The notes under the pieces: model-generated
What the model was told of the DNA's origin: nothing
The model's input: only the letters and a program-made list of their open reading frames with translations
Database searches by the model: none
Shown: positions 18,125 through 29,890 of the stretch, piece after piece
Layout: every line of letters starts with the position of its first letter
Position numbering within the stretch: position 1 is the stretch's first letter
Source: Thermaurantiacus tibetensis
GTDB lineage: Bacteria > Pseudomonadota > Alphaproteobacteria > Sphingomonadales > Sphingomonadaceae
NCBI RefSeq assembly: GCF_015354055.1
Contig: NZ_JACHTM010000001.1
Coordinates: 310,001-374,000 of the forward strand
DNA length: 64,000 nucleotides
Reading direction: 5' to 3'
Position numbers and translations under genes: made by a program

Positions 18125-19557
18125 CTTGCGCTCCGGATGCCGGGCGGAGGTGGCGGCAGCGGTTCCGGCTCGGGTGCACCCGGGGGCCGGTTGCGGGCGC
18201 GGTCGCGCCGCGGGTCGGGGTCGGCGCGGAACTCGCGCCAGCTGCGGTCGACGCGCCGGAAGTTCGCCGCCGGATCATAGGCGGGGCCGTCGAGCCCGGG
18301 TGCCACGAGCTTGGCCTGCCCGGTCACCTGCAGCAGGCGGTAGCCGGCGACATAGCGGTCGCGCTCGGCGCGGACCAGCGCCACCCGCGCGTTGAGCAGT
18401 TCCTGCTCGGCGTTCAGCACCTCGATGATGTCGCGGCTGCCCACCAGATTCTCCTGCCTGACCCCCTCTGCGGCGAGCGCGTTGGCGTCAATCGCCACCC
18501 GGGCCGAGCGGATCACGGATTCGGCCACGCTCAGCACCACGAAGGCGTTGGTCGCGCCCTCCACGACCGCGCGCGTCGTCGCCTCGATCGTCTCGAGGGC
18601 CTGGCTCTGCGCGGCCTCGGCCTGCCGCGTCCGGGCCGAGATGAGGCCCGAGGTCATGAGCGGGATCGACATGGTGACGCCGATGCGGCCGGTGAGGCCA
18701 TCGACCTGGAAGGGGGCAAGCGGCCCGCCGTTGATCGCCTGGTAGGCGATGGTCGAGGTGACGGAGGCCTGGCCGAACCGCTCGCGCCGCGCCGCGGTGA
18801 CGCTCGCTTCGCCGGCCGCTTCGTCGAAACGGGCGGCAAGGAGATCGGGGTTGCGGTCGAGCGCCGTCTCCCGCGCAGCCTCTGCGGTTTTCGGCATCTC
18901 CGGAAGCTCGGGGAGCGGCGCGAGCGTGCCGGGGAGCTGGCCCACGAGGCGGCGGTAGGCCTGCTCGGCGCGCTGCGCCTCGCCCTCGGCGGCGGCGAGC
19001 GCCGCCCGCGCATTCTCAAGCCTTGCCTGGCTCTGCGCCACGTCGGTCCGGGTGAGGTCGCCAACCTCGAACCGGTCTGACGAAGCGCGGAGCTGCTCGC
19101 TCAGCACGCGCACCTGGTTCCGGTTGAGCTCCACCTCGGCGCGCGTGGCGAGCACATCGGCATAGGCGGCCACCGTATCGGCGATGATGCGGTTCTCGAG
19201 CGCCGCGAGGCGCTGCCGGGCCGCCGCGACCCGCGCGTCGGCCGCGCGGATTTCCGCCTGTACACGGCCGCCGGCCCAGACCGGCTGGGTGATCCGGACG
19301 CCGGCGGTCGTCGACCGGCCGAAGTCGTTCAGCTGGTCGTCGAGATCCTGCGAGAAGTTGATCGTGCCATCGACGCGCGGCCGCATGCCCACGCGCGCAA
19401 TGGGGAGCGCCTCGTCCACCTGGCGCAGCGAGGCCCGTGCCGCGGCAAGCTCCGGGTTGGTCGCGTAGGCGGCGGCGATCGCGTCGGCGAGCGTCTCGGC
19501 GTGGACCGGCGTGTGCGCGGCGGCAAGGCTGGCAAGGGCGAGGGGGAGGAAGCGCAT
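18121..19557 (-). CDS. tolC: TolC-family outer-membrane efflux channel
   Basis: This 478-residue precursor has a signal peptide (MRFLPLALASLAAAHTPVHA) and two internally similar halves typical of TolC: ETLADAIAAAYATNPELAAARA, GVRITQPVWAGGRV, and the second-half GVTMSIPLMTSGLI and ENLVGSRDIIEVLNAEQELL. It forms a trimeric channel for tripartite pumps or type I secretion. The C terminus is an Arg/Pro-rich extension. The ATG at 19557 was chosen with AAAGG about 6 nt upstream; a GTG directly before it is possible. pcm is 6 nt upstream of its region on the same strand. Confidence 0.94.
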   Translation of the reverse strand: MRFLPLALASLAAAHTPVHAETLADAIAAAYATNPELAAARASLRQVDEALPIARVGMRPRVDGTINFSQDLDDQLNDFGRSTTAGVRITQPVWAGGRVQAEIRAADARVAAARQRLAALENRIIADTVAAYADVLATRAEVELNRNQVRVLSEQLRASSDRFEVGDLTRTDVAQSQARLENARAALAAAEGEAQRAEQAYRRLVGQLPGTLAPLPELPEMPKTAEAARETALDRNPDLLAARFDEAAGEASVTAARRERFGQASVTSTIAYQAINGGPLAPFQVDGLTGRIGVTMSIPLMTSGLISARTRQAEAAQSQALETIEATTRAVVEGATNAFVVLSVAESVIRSARVAIDANALAAEGVRQENLVGSRDIIEVLNAEQELLNARVALVRAERDRYVAGYRLLQVTGQAKLVAPGLDGPAYDPAANFRRVDRSWREFRADPDPRRDRARNRPPGAPEPEPLPPPPPGIRSAR

Positions 19558-19566
19558 CACGACCTT

Positions 19567-20262
19567 TCAGAAGCGGAATGTCCGGGGGAGGGTGAAGCCC
19601 GGGAGGATGGGCGCCGGACATTCGGCAACATAGTCCCACGAGATATAGGGCCGTGCGCCCTCGGGGTCCGAGGCCTCGGGCCGCACCGCCACCCCCCGGG
19701 CCACTCGGTGGACTCCGTCCTGCCCGGCGAGGATTGCCGCCACCCGACCTGCCGGCGCGAGCTGGCCCGCGATCGCGTCGGGCACATGCTCGACGGCGCC
19801 GTCGAACAGCACCCGGTCATAGGGCGCGGCCTCCGGCCAGCCCTGGGGAAGAGGGCCCTCCGCCACCGAGACGTTTGGCCAGGCGCCAAGGAGGGACCGC
19901 GCGCGGGCTGCCAGCGTCGGCTCGGACTCGAGCGCGACGACGCGCGCGCCAAGCTCGGCCAAGAGCGCCGCCGTGTAGCCGGTGCCGGCGCCGACCAGCA
20001 GCACGGAAGCCCCCTCGGGCACGTCTGCCGCAGCGAGCAGGCGTGCGGTTGCGAGCGGGGTTGGCATCCAGCGCCCTGCACCCATGGGCTGGACGGTCTC
20101 CGCATAGGCCATGGACTGGCGCCCCGAGGTGACAAAGGCCTCGCGCGGCACCCTGCGGAACGCCTCCACCAGCCGGTGATCGACGATCCCGCACGGCATG
20201 AGCTGGCTTTCGATCATGGCGAGACGGGCGCGCGCCAGGGGCTCGGCTGCAACGGATGCCAA
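19567..20262 (-). CDS. pcm: Protein-L-isoaspartate O-methyltransferase
   Basis: The 231-residue SAM-dependent methyltransferase repairs isoaspartyl residues. The SAM-binding motif is VLLVGAGTGYTAALLAELGARV, with the post-motif VVALESE and the PYDRVLFDGAV segment. MIESQLMPCGIVDHRLVEAFRRVPRE at the N terminus is the family start region. Initiation is at TTG with AAGGA 6-8 nt upstream; no ATG or GTG in frame keeps the N-terminal helix. Gene order pcm-tolC-(popZ)-valS recurs in alphaproteobacteria. Confidence 0.93.
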   Translation of the reverse strand: MASVAAEPLARARLAMIESQLMPCGIVDHRLVEAFRRVPREAFVTSGRQSMAYAETVQPMGAGRWMPTPLATARLLAAADVPEGASVLLVGAGTGYTAALLAELGARVVALESEPTLAARARSLLGAWPNVSVAEGPLPQGWPEAAPYDRVLFDGAVEHVPDAIAGQLAPAGRVAAILAGQDGVHRVARGVAVRPEASDPEGARPYISWDYVAECPAPILPGFTLPRTFRF

Positions 20263-20382
20263 GGTTCATCCTTCGTTCGGGGCGCGCTTGCACGCACGCC
20301 GGCGGCCTAGTAGCGCCGCCCTGCGCGGGTGCCAAGCCGCCGGTCGGGCCGGACCGGGAGGCACCGCGGGGCGGGAGGGGCG

Positions 20383-20985
20383 ATGGCAACCGCGGACGAC
20401 ATCGAGTGGTGGGAGCATCCTGATCCTGTCGCCATGGCCGGCGAGATTGCCGGAGATGTGGCGTTCCTCGTCGGCCAGGCGGTCGAGGGGCATGGGCGGG
20501 CGCTCCTTGCCCTGCCGCCGGGGGAGGGTGCCGTGCCGCTGCTCGCCGCCCTCTTCCAGGAACATGCCCCGTGGGATCGGGTGACGCTCGTGCCCACGCA
20601 CGGCACCTTCGTGGCCGAGACGACAAGGCTTGCAGCCCGCGCCGGAGCGACCGCGTTGTTGCTCGATGCAGCGAGCCCGCCGGCGCTGCCCCTCGACCTC
20701 GCATGGCTTGCGGTCTCGCCGCGGGGGGACATTGGCGGGATCGCGCCCGGCGCCGGCCTGCGCGAGGCGCTGACGTCTCCGCACCCGGTGGTTCATGGCC
20801 CGCAGGGCGCATGCCTTTCGGCTTCCGCGCTCCATTCGGCGCGGGCGCTCATCGTCTCGGCCGTGGGTCATGCAGAGCGGAAGATGCTTGAGGAGGCGAT
20901 CGCCGACGGCGCCGGCTCGCGCTTTCCGGCCGGCCGGTTCCTCGCCGAGGCCGATCAGGCAATCGATCTCCACTGGTGCCCCTGA
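20383..20985 (+). CDS. 6-phosphogluconolactonase-family protein, probably inactive
   Basis: This 200-residue protein has the fold order of Pgl/DevB: an N-terminal helix, ALLALPPGEGAVPLLAALF (in place of LSGGSTP), WDRVTLVPTHGTFV (in place of the W..v...DER strand) and a C-terminal ARALIVSAVGHAERKMLEEAIADG. The family hallmark G-DGHTASLFPG is replaced by RGDIGGIAPG, so the conserved His is lost, and DER is missing. It probably does not hydrolyse lactone and may bind a sugar phosphate. GGGAGGGG precedes the ATG. Confidence 0.75.
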   Translation: MATADDIEWWEHPDPVAMAGEIAGDVAFLVGQAVEGHGRALLALPPGEGAVPLLAALFQEHAPWDRVTLVPTHGTFVAETTRLAARAGATALLLDAASPPALPLDLAWLAVSPRGDIGGIAPGAGLREALTSPHPVVHGPQGACLSASALHSARALIVSAVGHAERKMLEEAIADGAGSRFPAGRFLAEADQAIDLHWCP

Positions 20986-21061
20986 CGCGGCTGCCCGGGC
21001 CGGGGTCGGAGGCGTTCCGCTTTCAGGCCGGCGGAGGCTCCGCGCCCCACCTGCGCCGCGG

Positions 21062-21135
21062 TGGAGGCCCGAGCCGGAATCGAACCGGCGTATACGGATT
21101 TGCAGTCCGCTGCGTCACCACTCCGCCATCGGGCC
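21062..21135 (-). tRNA. tRNA-Cys (anticodon GCA)
   Basis: On the complementary strand the sequence folds as a cloverleaf: acceptor GGCCCGA/TCGGGCC, the D-arm GGCGGAGTGGT region, anticodon arm CGGACTGCAAATCCG (anticodon GCA), and a TpsiC arm with GGTTCGATTCC. The discriminator is T(U), the tRNA-Cys identity base, and CCA is encoded at 21062-21064. Confidence 0.97.
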
Positions 21136-21192
21136 GCCCGCTGCGGAGGTCACCGCCTAGCGGCGCGGGCACGCGCGTGCAAGCGCCAGGTC

Positions 21193-21492
21193 TCACGGGT
21201 GGGCGCGGATGTGCGCGGCGATCTCGTCGAAGAATCGCTCCAGCTGGTGCAGCACGTTGGCCTTGAACGCGTAGTTCACGTCTGCCGAGTTCGAGTCGAT
21301 GATGGTCGACTCGTCCACCTTCTCCGAATAGGCGTTGGCCAGGCTCTGCACATAGGCAGGGGTGAGCTCGATGTGGCCGCGTTCGGCCAGCATGCGCAGC
21401 TGCACCACCATCATCTGCCGGACCAGCATCTCGAGCGTGGTGATGCGCGCCACCACCACCACCGGGTCGAGCTCGATCTGTTCCTCGGGCAT
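21193..21492 (-). CDS. Hypothetical protein (99 aa), helical
   Basis: I do not recognise this protein. It is predicted mostly helical with a long amphipathic N-terminal helix (VVVVARITTLEMLVRQMMVVQLRML as a continuous hydrophobic heptad pattern) and a C-terminal helix (VLHQLERFFDEIAAHI), which suggests oligomerisation. GTAGGAG lies about 6 nt before the ATG. It follows the DUF1232 gene after 9 nt on the same strand. Confidence 0.65.
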   Translation of the reverse strand: MPEEQIELDPVVVVARITTLEMLVRQMMVVQLRMLAERGHIELTPAYVQSLANAYSEKVDESTIIDSNSADVNYAFKANVLHQLERFFDEIAAHIRAHP

Positions 21493-21501
21493 CGGCGGCT
21501 C

Positions 21502-21882
21502 CTACCAGTAGCGCAGCAGAACGAGCTGCAGGATGACGAGGCCCCCGAGCCACAGGCCGCCGACGATCCAGGCGCCGGCCCGGCTGACGGGCCTTGCCGC
21601 TGCCGCATCCGCCGCGGCGCGGAACTCCGCTGCAAGCGGCCTTGGCACGAGCCGGAGCGCAAGCCCGAGCCCGAGGGGGACGATGACGAGGTCGTCAAGA
21701 AGGCCCAGCACGGGCACCACGTCGGGAATGAGGTCCACAGGCGAAAGCGCATAGGCGGCCGCGAGTCCGCCGAGAAGCTTCGCTGCAACCGGCGTGCGCG
21801 GATCGCGCGCGGCAAGCCACAGGAGGTGCGCATCGCGGGCAAGGCGCCTGCGGACGCGCGCGAGCCATCCCTCGTCCGGCAT
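21502..21882 (-). CDS. YkvA family membrane protein (DUF1232)
   Basis: The 126-residue protein carries the DUF1232 core, AAYALSPVDLIPDVVPVLG followed by LLDDLVIVPLGLGLALRLVP, and a C-terminal transmembrane helix (AWIVGGLWLGGLVILQLVLL). Function is unknown. An upstream in-frame GTG (21891) would add three residues. It is divergent from the epimerase gene with 46 nt between starts. Confidence 0.87.
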   Translation of the reverse strand: MPDEGWLARVRRRLARDAHLLWLAARDPRTPVAAKLLGGLAAAYALSPVDLIPDVVPVLGLLDDLVIVPLGLGLALRLVPRPLAAEFRAAADAAAARPVSRAGAWIVGGLWLGGLVILQLVLLRYW

Positions 21883-21928
21883 GGGCGGCACCCTAGCGGC
21901 ATCCGCGGCCAGCGGCTAGGCCGCCCGG

Positions 21929-24214
<2,286 letters not shown>

Positions 24215-24230
24215 GGCCGGGAGATCGCGG

Positions 24231-24902
24231 TCAGGCGGTTGCGGTCTCGCGCCGGCGCCGGGCCATGGCGCCGACGAGGCCGAAGCCGGCGATCATCATT
24301 GCCCAGGTGCCGGGCTCGGGGATGACGCCGCCGCCGCCGCCGGGCACGCTCCACTGGATCGAGAGGAAGCCGGACTGCCAGATGCCGTCCCAGTCCGCGA
24401 AATAGTCGTTGAAGGTCTCGAAGAACTCGAGCCGCAGCAGGCCATCGGCATCGACATTGAAGTTGAGGCCGAGGCCGACGAGATCGACGATGCCGCCGCT
24501 CGAATAGGTCTCGAGGCCGGGGAAGTTGTCGAGAAAGCCGGGCGTCAGGAAGACGTCATAGACCGAGCTGGTGCCGCCGAAGGAGACGACCATTTCGGAA
24601 AGCCAGCTCGGTGAGTCGGCAAAGAGCGTCACGTCCCAGCCGATGCCGATGACGCTGGCGTTCGGCGCGAGCAGGATGGTGTAGACCTCGTTCAGCGGAT
24701 CCCCGAGCAGCTCCATGCTGTAGATGCCCGCCACGTTGAAGTTGGTGACGGTGATGACGGTGCTGGCCGGTTCCGCGGCCGGCAGGTTCGCGGCCACGAA
24801 GCCCTTGGCGGGCGTGATCGCGGCGCTGGCTGGTGCCGCGAACAGGGCCGCGGCGGCGAGCCCCGCGGCAAGACCGTGGCGGACAAGAACGGACGACATC
24901 AT
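24231..24902 (-). CDS. PEPxxWA-CTERM sorted exported protein
   Basis: The 223-residue precursor has a signal peptide (VRHGLAAGLAAAALFAAPASA) and a C-terminal sorting tail: PEPGTWAMM, a hydrophobic helix, then an Arg cluster (about residues 193-220). Such tails are cut and processed by an exosortase of the XrtA/alphaproteobacterial type, which is not in this window. The central domain (VYTILLAPNASVIGIGWDVTLFADS) is beta-rich with no family I recognise. GAGGGG lies before the ATG-ATG start. Likely surface or extracellular. Confidence 0.88.
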   Translation of the reverse strand: MMSSVLVRHGLAAGLAAAALFAAPASAAITPAKGFVAANLPAAEPASTVITVTNFNVAGIYSMELLGDPLNEVYTILLAPNASVIGIGWDVTLFADSPSWLSEMVVSFGGTSSVYDVFLTPGFLDNFPGLETYSSGGIVDLVGLGLNFNVDADGLLRLEFFETFNDYFADWDGIWQSGFLSIQWSVPGGGGGVIPEPGTWAMMIAGFGLVGAMARRRRETATA

Positions 24903-25107
24903 GATGTTCCCCTCACTGTTTGGGGCTGCGACCTGCCACGGCCGGAACGCCCCCGTTTGCACCCCGTTGCAGCCCGGTTCACCCGAGCGCAACTGCCGGA
25001 GGCTTTCAGAGAATTCAGATGAATGCAAGCGCCAATCTGGCTGGAAGCCGAATCCGGGGCGCGCCCTCCCACTTGACGCCGGGCGTTTCGTCTGATTCGG
25101 AACCGTC
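24903..25107. other. Divergent gap between PEP-CTERM gene and ftsB
   Basis: These 205 nt hold the upstream regions of the two divergent genes. A moderately AT-richer centre is seen around 25000-25040. I see no gene, RNA or clear operator. Confidence 0.4.
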
Positions 25108-25470
25108 ATGGACGGCACGGTCATCGGCAGGCTTGCGCGTCGCGCGCTCGTCCCCGTCCTCTGCCTGGCCGTCGGCAGCTATTTCCTCGCCCATGCCTTC
25201 ACCGGCCCGTCTGGCGTCCTGGCGCTGGAGGGTCTTCGCGCGGAGCGGGCGAGGCTCGAGGCCGAGCAGGCCCGGCTCGAGGCGGAGCGGGACGCGCTCG
25301 CGGGCCGGATTGCCCTCCTTGACCCCAGTGGCGCGGACCCGGATCTGGCCGATGAGCTCGTGCGGCGGCACCTTGGCGTCGTTCGGCCCGACGAGCTCGT
25401 CGTCCCGCTGCCGCCCGCCCCCGCGGACGGCGGCGCGGGCGGGGTGGGAGAGCCATCGCCCGGCGGTTGA
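25108..25470 (+). CDS. ftsB: Septum formation initiator FtsB/DivIC family
   Basis: This 120-residue bitopic protein has a short cytoplasmic N terminus, one membrane helix (ALVPVLCLAVGSYFLAHAF), then a coiled coil (about residues 37-70, repeated LEAEQARLEAERDALAGRI) and a DPDLADELVRRHLGVVRPDE segment typical of FtsB. It would join FtsL and FtsQ in the divisome. A Pro/Gly-rich tail follows. It sits between eno and pdhA as in other alphaproteobacteria. Confidence 0.88.
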   Translation: MDGTVIGRLARRALVPVLCLAVGSYFLAHAFTGPSGVLALEGLRAERARLEAEQARLEAERDALAGRIALLDPSGADPDLADELVRRHLGVVRPDELVVPLPPAPADGGAGGVGEPSPGG

Positions 25471-25520
25471 AACGCGGGGAGGAGCGGCTAGAAGCGCTTG
25501 AGACCAGCAAGGAGCGGGCC

Positions 25521-26603
25521 TTGGAGAAAGCGCCGAAGGGCCGGGCCGCGGGCGGCCCGCAACGCGCCACGCCGGCGGTGCCAGGCAGGTTCGACCCCCT
25601 GCCGGAGCTGGCCCGCCACGCGCCGACGGCAGAGGAATATCTCGCCTTCTACCGCATGATGCTCCTCATCCGCCGGTTCGAGGAGAAGGCCGGCCAGCTC
25701 TACGGCATGGGGCTCATCGGCGGCTTCTGCCACCTCTACATCGGCCAGGAGGCGGTGGTGACCGGCCTCCAGGCGGCCATCTCGCCCGGGCGGGACTCCG
25801 TCATTACCGGCTACCGGGACCACGGCCACATGCTCGCCTGCGGGATCCCGGCGAAGGCGGTGATGGCCGAGCTCACGGGCCGTGCCGCCGGCATCTCGAA
25901 GGGCAAGGGCGGCTCGATGCACATGTTCTCGGTGGCGCACGGCTTCTACGGTGGCCACGGCATCGTCGGCGCCCAGGTCCCGCTCGGCGCCGGCCTCGCC
26001 TTCGCGCACAAGTACAGGGAGGACCTGCTTGGCGAGGAGGGGGGCGTCTGCCTCACCTACTTCGGCGATGGCGCGGCCAACCAGGGCCAGGTCTACGAGG
26101 CCTTCAACATGGCCGAGCTGTGGAAGCTGCCGGTCGTGTTCGTGATCGAGAACAACCAGTATGCCATGGGCACCTCGGTCAACCGGGCGTCGGCCGAGGA
26201 CCAGCTCTACCGCCGCGGCGAGAGCTTCCGGATCGAGGGGCTGCAGGTGGATGGCATGGACGTGCTCGCCGTGCGCGGCGCCGCCACGCTTGCCGTCGAG
26301 TGGGCCCGCACCCGGGGGCCCATCCTTCTCGAGATGAAGACCTACCGCTATCGCGGCCACTCCATGTCGGATCCTGCCAAGTACCGCACCCGCGACGAGG
26401 TCTCGGCGGTGCGCGAGCAGCAGGACCCGATCGACCGGGCGGCGAAGGAGATCGTCGCGCTTGGCTTCGCGACCGAGGCCGACCTCAAGGGCATCGAGCG
26501 GGAGGTGCGCGCCGAGGTGACCGAAGCGGCCGACTTCGCCGAGCAGGCACCCGAGCCCGAGCTCGCCGAGCTCTTCACCGACGTGCTGGCGGGCGAGGGC
26601 TGA
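25521..26603 (+). CDS. pdhA: Pyruvate dehydrogenase E1 component, alpha subunit
   Basis: E1-alpha (360 residues) carries half of the thiamine-diphosphate site of the pyruvate dehydrogenase complex. Motifs: [27 protein letters not shown], the TPP motif [15 protein letters not shown] followed by NNQYAMGT, and the phospho-loop-like [15 protein letters not shown]. The TTG start is chosen for its AAGGAG 6 nt upstream; the frame is open back to a TTG at 25467 that overlaps the ftsB stop but lacks a ribosome site. It ends TGATG with pdhB. Confidence 0.96.
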   Translation: MEKAPKGRAAGGPQRATPAVPGRFDPLPELARHAPTAEEYLAFYRMMLLIRRFEEKAGQLYGMGLIGGFCHLYIGQEAVVTGLQAAISPGRDSVITGYRDHGHMLACGIPAKAVMAELTGRAAGISKGKGGSMHMFSVAHGFYGGHGIVGAQVPLGAGLAFAHKYREDLLGEEGGVCLTYFGDGAANQGQVYEAFNMAELWKLPVVFVIENNQYAMGTSVNRASAEDQLYRRGESFRIEGLQVDGMDVLAVRGAATLAVEWARTRGPILLEMKTYRYRGHSMSDPAKYRTRDEVSAVREQQDPIDRAAKEIVALGFATEADLKGIEREVRAEVTEAADFAEQAPEPELAELFTDVLAGEG

Positions 26604-27952
26604 TGGACATTCGCCTTCCCGCCATGTCGCCCACGATGGAGGAGGGCACGCTTGCCCGCTGGCTGGTGAAGCCGGGTGACGTGGTGAAGCCGGGGCAGGT
26701 GATTGCCGAGATCGAGACCGACAAGGCGACGATGGAGCTCGAGGCCGACGAGGGCGGCACCGTGGTTGCGCTGGCCGTGCCCGAGGGTGCCGAGGGCGTG
26801 AAGGTGGGCACCGTGATCGCGGTGCTTGCCGCCGACGGCGAGGCTCCCGCCCCGCCCCCGCCCGCGGCCTGGGCAGCCGCGCCCGCGCCGACCCCCGCGC
26901 CCGCGCCGACCCCCGCTCCCGCCCCTGCTCCGGCCCGGGTCGTGGCCCCGCCGCCGCCGGCACCGGCCAAGGCTGCGACCCGCCGGCAGACCGTGCGCGA
27001 GGCGCTGCGCGACGCCATGGCCGAGGAGATGCGCGCCGACCGCCGCGTCTTCGTGATGGGCGAGGAAGTCGGCCACTACCAGGGCGCCTACAAGGTGACA
27101 CAGGGGCTCCTCGACGAGTTCGGCGACCGCCGGGTCGTCGACACGCCCATCACCGAATATGGCTTCGCCGGGCTCGGGGTTGGCGCGGCGATGGGAGGGC
27201 TTCGCCCCATCGTCGAGTTCATGACGATGAACTTCGCGATGCAGGCGATCGACCACATCGTGAACTCGGCCGCCAAGACCCGCTACATGTCGGGCGGACA
27301 GATGGCCTGCCCCATCGTCTTCCGCGGGCCGAACGGGGCGGCCGCGCGCGTGGCTGCCCAGCACAGCCAGAACTTCGCCCCCTGGTACGCGAGCGTCCCT
27401 GGCCTCGTGGTCATCGCCCCTTACGACGCCGCTGACGCCAAGGGCCTGCTCAAGGCCGCGATCCGCTCGCCTGACCCGGTCGTGTTTCTCGAAAACGAGC
27501 TCCTCTACGGCCGCAGCTTCGAGGTCCCGGAGGGCGAGCACCTCGTGCCCATCGGCCGTGCCCGCCGGCACCGCGAGGGCACCGACCTCACGCTCGTTTC
27601 CTACTCGATCGGGGTGGAGGTGGCGCTCGCCGCCGCTGAGACGCTTGCCGGGGAGGGCATCTCGGCCGAGGTGCTCGACCTGCGCACGCTTCGCCCGCTC
27701 GACGAGGCGGCAATCCTCGAGAGCCTTTCGCGCACCCACCGCATGGTGGTGGTGGAGGAGGGCTGGCCGCGCTGCTCGATTGCCTCCGAGGTGATCGCGG
27801 TGGCCATGGAGAAGGGCTTCGACGAGCTCGACGCCCCCGTGCTCCGGGTGACGGACGCCGACGTTCCGCTCCCCTACGCCGCCAATCTCGAGAAGGCCGC
27901 GCTCGTGCAGGCGGAGCAGGTGGTGGCGGCCGCGCGGAGCCTCTTCCGGTGA
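26603..27952 (+). CDS. pdhB: Pyruvate dehydrogenase E1 component, beta subunit with lipoyl domain
   Basis: This 449-residue subunit has an N-terminal lipoyl domain (residues 1-77, lipoyl-Lys in [11 protein letters not shown]), a Pro/Ala linker (about 85-125), and the E1-beta transketolase-like domains ([36 protein letters not shown], then [14 protein letters not shown]). A lipoyl domain fused to E1-beta is the common alphaproteobacterial form. The start shares bases with the pdhA stop and the stop overlaps the NYN gene by 4 nt. Confidence 0.97.
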   Translation: MDIRLPAMSPTMEEGTLARWLVKPGDVVKPGQVIAEIETDKATMELEADEGGTVVALAVPEGAEGVKVGTVIAVLAADGEAPAPPPPAAWAAAPAPTPAPAPTPAPAPAPARVVAPPPPAPAKAATRRQTVREALRDAMAEEMRADRRVFVMGEEVGHYQGAYKVTQGLLDEFGDRRVVDTPITEYGFAGLGVGAAMGGLRPIVEFMTMNFAMQAIDHIVNSAAKTRYMSGGQMACPIVFRGPNGAAARVAAQHSQNFAPWYASVPGLVVIAPYDAADAKGLLKAAIRSPDPVVFLENELLYGRSFEVPEGEHLVPIGRARRHREGTDLTLVSYSIGVEVALAAAETLAGEGISAEVLDLRTLRPLDEAAILESLSRTHRMVVVEEGWPRCSIASEVIAVAMEKGFDELDAPVLRVTDADVPLPYAANLEKAALVQAEQVVAAARSLFR

Positions 27953-28602
27953 GCGACCGCGGCCTCGTCCGGATCGGCGTGTTCTACGACGGCAGCTATT
28001 TCCAGCAGATCACCAACCACTATCGCTACAGTCACGAGGTGGGCCGGCGGGTCGATCTCGGCGGGCTGCACCGCTTTCTCGCCTGGTGCGTCGCGCGGAT
28101 CGAGAAGACCGACGTGAAGGCCTGCCGCATCGTCGAGGCGCACTATTTTCGCGGCCGCTTTGCCCTCTCCGACCTCGACGACAAGGCCGCGCGCGACGGC
28201 AACCCCGGCTTCGTCGAGGACACGCTGCGCGGCGAACGCATGTTCGACCAGGTGCTCGCGGCCAACGGCATCCGCGCCCACCATCTGCGGGTGGACATGA
28301 GCCAGGACCGGCCGCGCGAGAAGGGGGTGGATGTCGCGCTCTCGCTCGAGGCGTTCGACACCGCCATCCACCGCCGGCTCGACTGGGCGGTGCTGGTCTC
28401 GCCCGATGCCGATTTCGTGCCGCTGCTCAGGAAGCTCGCCGCCATCGGCACGCGCACGCTGCTGCTCGCCTGGGAACTGGCCGGCAGGACGGTGGTCTCG
28501 AAGGGGCTGATTGCCGAGGCGACCGAGTGGATCCCCCTCAACCGGCTCGTCGACGAGGGCATCCCGGGCTTCGACATCGACGAGATCTTCCTGCCCGACT
28601 GA
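27949..28602 (+). CDS. NYN-domain (LabA/DUF88-like) putative ribonuclease
   Basis: The 217-residue protein has a PIN-like NYN fold. Acidic positions of the metal site are visible in [10 protein letters not shown] (Asp14 region), [13 protein letters not shown] and [15 protein letters not shown]; these triads are typical of NYN nucleases. Many relatives act on RNA, but this one's substrate is unknown. It sits inside the pyruvate dehydrogenase operon, overlapping pdhB by 4 nt and followed by pdhC after 10 nt, so it must be cotranscribed. It could process the pdh mRNA; that is a guess from position. Confidence 0.85.
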   Translation: MSDRGLVRIGVFYDGSYFQQITNHYRYSHEVGRRVDLGGLHRFLAWCVARIEKTDVKACRIVEAHYFRGRFALSDLDDKAARDGNPGFVEDTLRGERMFDQVLAANGIRAHHLRVDMSQDRPREKGVDVALSLEAFDTAIHRRLDWAVLVSPDADFVPLLRKLAAIGTRTLLLAWELAGRTVVSKGLIAEATEWIPLNRLVDEGIPGFDIDEIFLPD

Positions 28603-28612
28603 GGAGCCGCCC

Positions 28613-29890
28613 GTGCCGATCGACATCACCATGCCGGCGCTCTCGCCCACCATGGAGGCGGGCACGCTCGCGCGGTGGCTGGTGAAGCCCGGCGACCGCG
28701 TGCGGCCCGGAGACGTCATCGCCGAGATCGAGACCGACAAGGCGACGATGGAGATGGAGGCGGTGGACGAGGGCGAAGTGCTGGAGCTGCTCGTGCCCGA
28801 GGGGACGGAGGGGGTGAAGGTGAACGCCGTCATCGCCCGCCTCAAGGGCGACGGCGAGCCGGCCGAAAGGCCCGCTCCGGTTGCGCCAGCCGCGCCGACC
28901 CCCGCACCGCCAGCAGCCCCGCAGGTCACTCCGCCGCCCCCCTCTCCGGCTTCGGTGCCAGCCCCGGGTCCTGCCGCGGGGCGGGTGAAAGCCTCGCCGC
29001 TCGCCCGCCGCGTGGCAGCGAAGCTCGGAGTCGATCTCGCGGCCGTCTCCGGCACCGGGCCGGGCGGCCGGATCGTCCGCGCCGACGTCGAGGCCGCGGC
29101 CGGCCGCGCCCCGCAGCCGGGCGTGCTGCCGAGCCCCCCGGCCGAGGCGGCGGCGCCCGCCCCCGCTCCCGCCGCTCCCGTGCCGCTTCCCGAGGCGGCC
29201 CCGCCGTTCGAGACGGTCCGGCTCTCGGGCATGCGGAAGACCATCGCCCGGCGGCTCGCCGAGGCGAAGAGCAGCATTCCCCACTTCTATCTTTCGGTCG
29301 ACTGTCGGCTGGATGCGCTGCTCGCGCTGCGCACCGAGCTCAACGCCGCGCTTGCGCCGCGCGGGGTGAAGATCTCGGTGAACGACATGCTGGTGAAGGC
29401 GCTCGGCCTCGCGCTCGAGGCGGTGCCCGATGCGAACGTGAGCTTTGCCGGCGACAGCCTGCGGAAGTTCGCCCGCGCCGATGTCTCGGTGGCCGTGGCG
29501 GTGCCCGGCGGGCTCCTGACCCCCGTCGTCCGCGACGCCGGGGGAAAGCGGCTGTCCGCCATCGCCGCCGAGATGAAGGACCTGGCCGCCCGCGCGCGGG
29601 AGGGCAAGCTGAAGCCCGAGGAGTACACGGGCGGTACCGCCTCGCTCTCCAACCTCGGCATGTATGGCATCCGTGAGTTCGCGGCCATCATCAACCCGCC
29701 GGAGGGGCTCATCCTGGCAGTCGGGGCGGGCGAGAAGCGGCCCTGGGTCGAGGGCGACGCGCTTACGGTTGCGACCGTCATGACGGTCACGGGCAGCTTC
29801 GACCACCGCGCGATCGACGGGGCGGTCGGCGCCGAGCTGCTGGCCGCCTTCCGCGGGCTCGTCGAGGCGCCGCTCGGGATGCTGGCGTGA
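28613..29890 (+). CDS. pdhC: Dihydrolipoyllysine acetyltransferase (PDH E2)
   Basis: E2 (425 residues) transfers the acetyl group to CoA. Domains: lipoyl (1-78, lipoyl-Lys in [12 protein letters not shown]), Pro/Ala linker, peripheral-subunit-binding domain (about 127-162, [17 protein letters not shown] and [13 protein letters not shown]), second linker and the catalytic domain (about 200-425) with [10 protein letters not shown], the catalytic His and Asp. GTG start with GAGGAG overlapping the stop of the NYN gene. Its stop overlaps lpd by 4 nt. Confidence 0.96.
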   Translation: MPIDITMPALSPTMEAGTLARWLVKPGDRVRPGDVIAEIETDKATMEMEAVDEGEVLELLVPEGTEGVKVNAVIARLKGDGEPAERPAPVAPAAPTPAPPAAPQVTPPPPSPASVPAPGPAAGRVKASPLARRVAAKLGVDLAAVSGTGPGGRIVRADVEAAAGRAPQPGVLPSPPAEAAAPAPAPAAPVPLPEAAPPFETVRLSGMRKTIARRLAEAKSSIPHFYLSVDCRLDALLALRTELNAALAPRGVKISVNDMLVKALGLALEAVPDANVSFAGDSLRKFARADVSVAVAVPGGLLTPVVRDAGGKRLSAIAAEMKDLAARAREGKLKPEEYTGGTASLSNLGMYGIREFAAIINPPEGLILAVGAGEKRPWVEGDALTVATVMTVTGSFDHRAIDGAVGAELLAAFRGLVEAPLGMLA

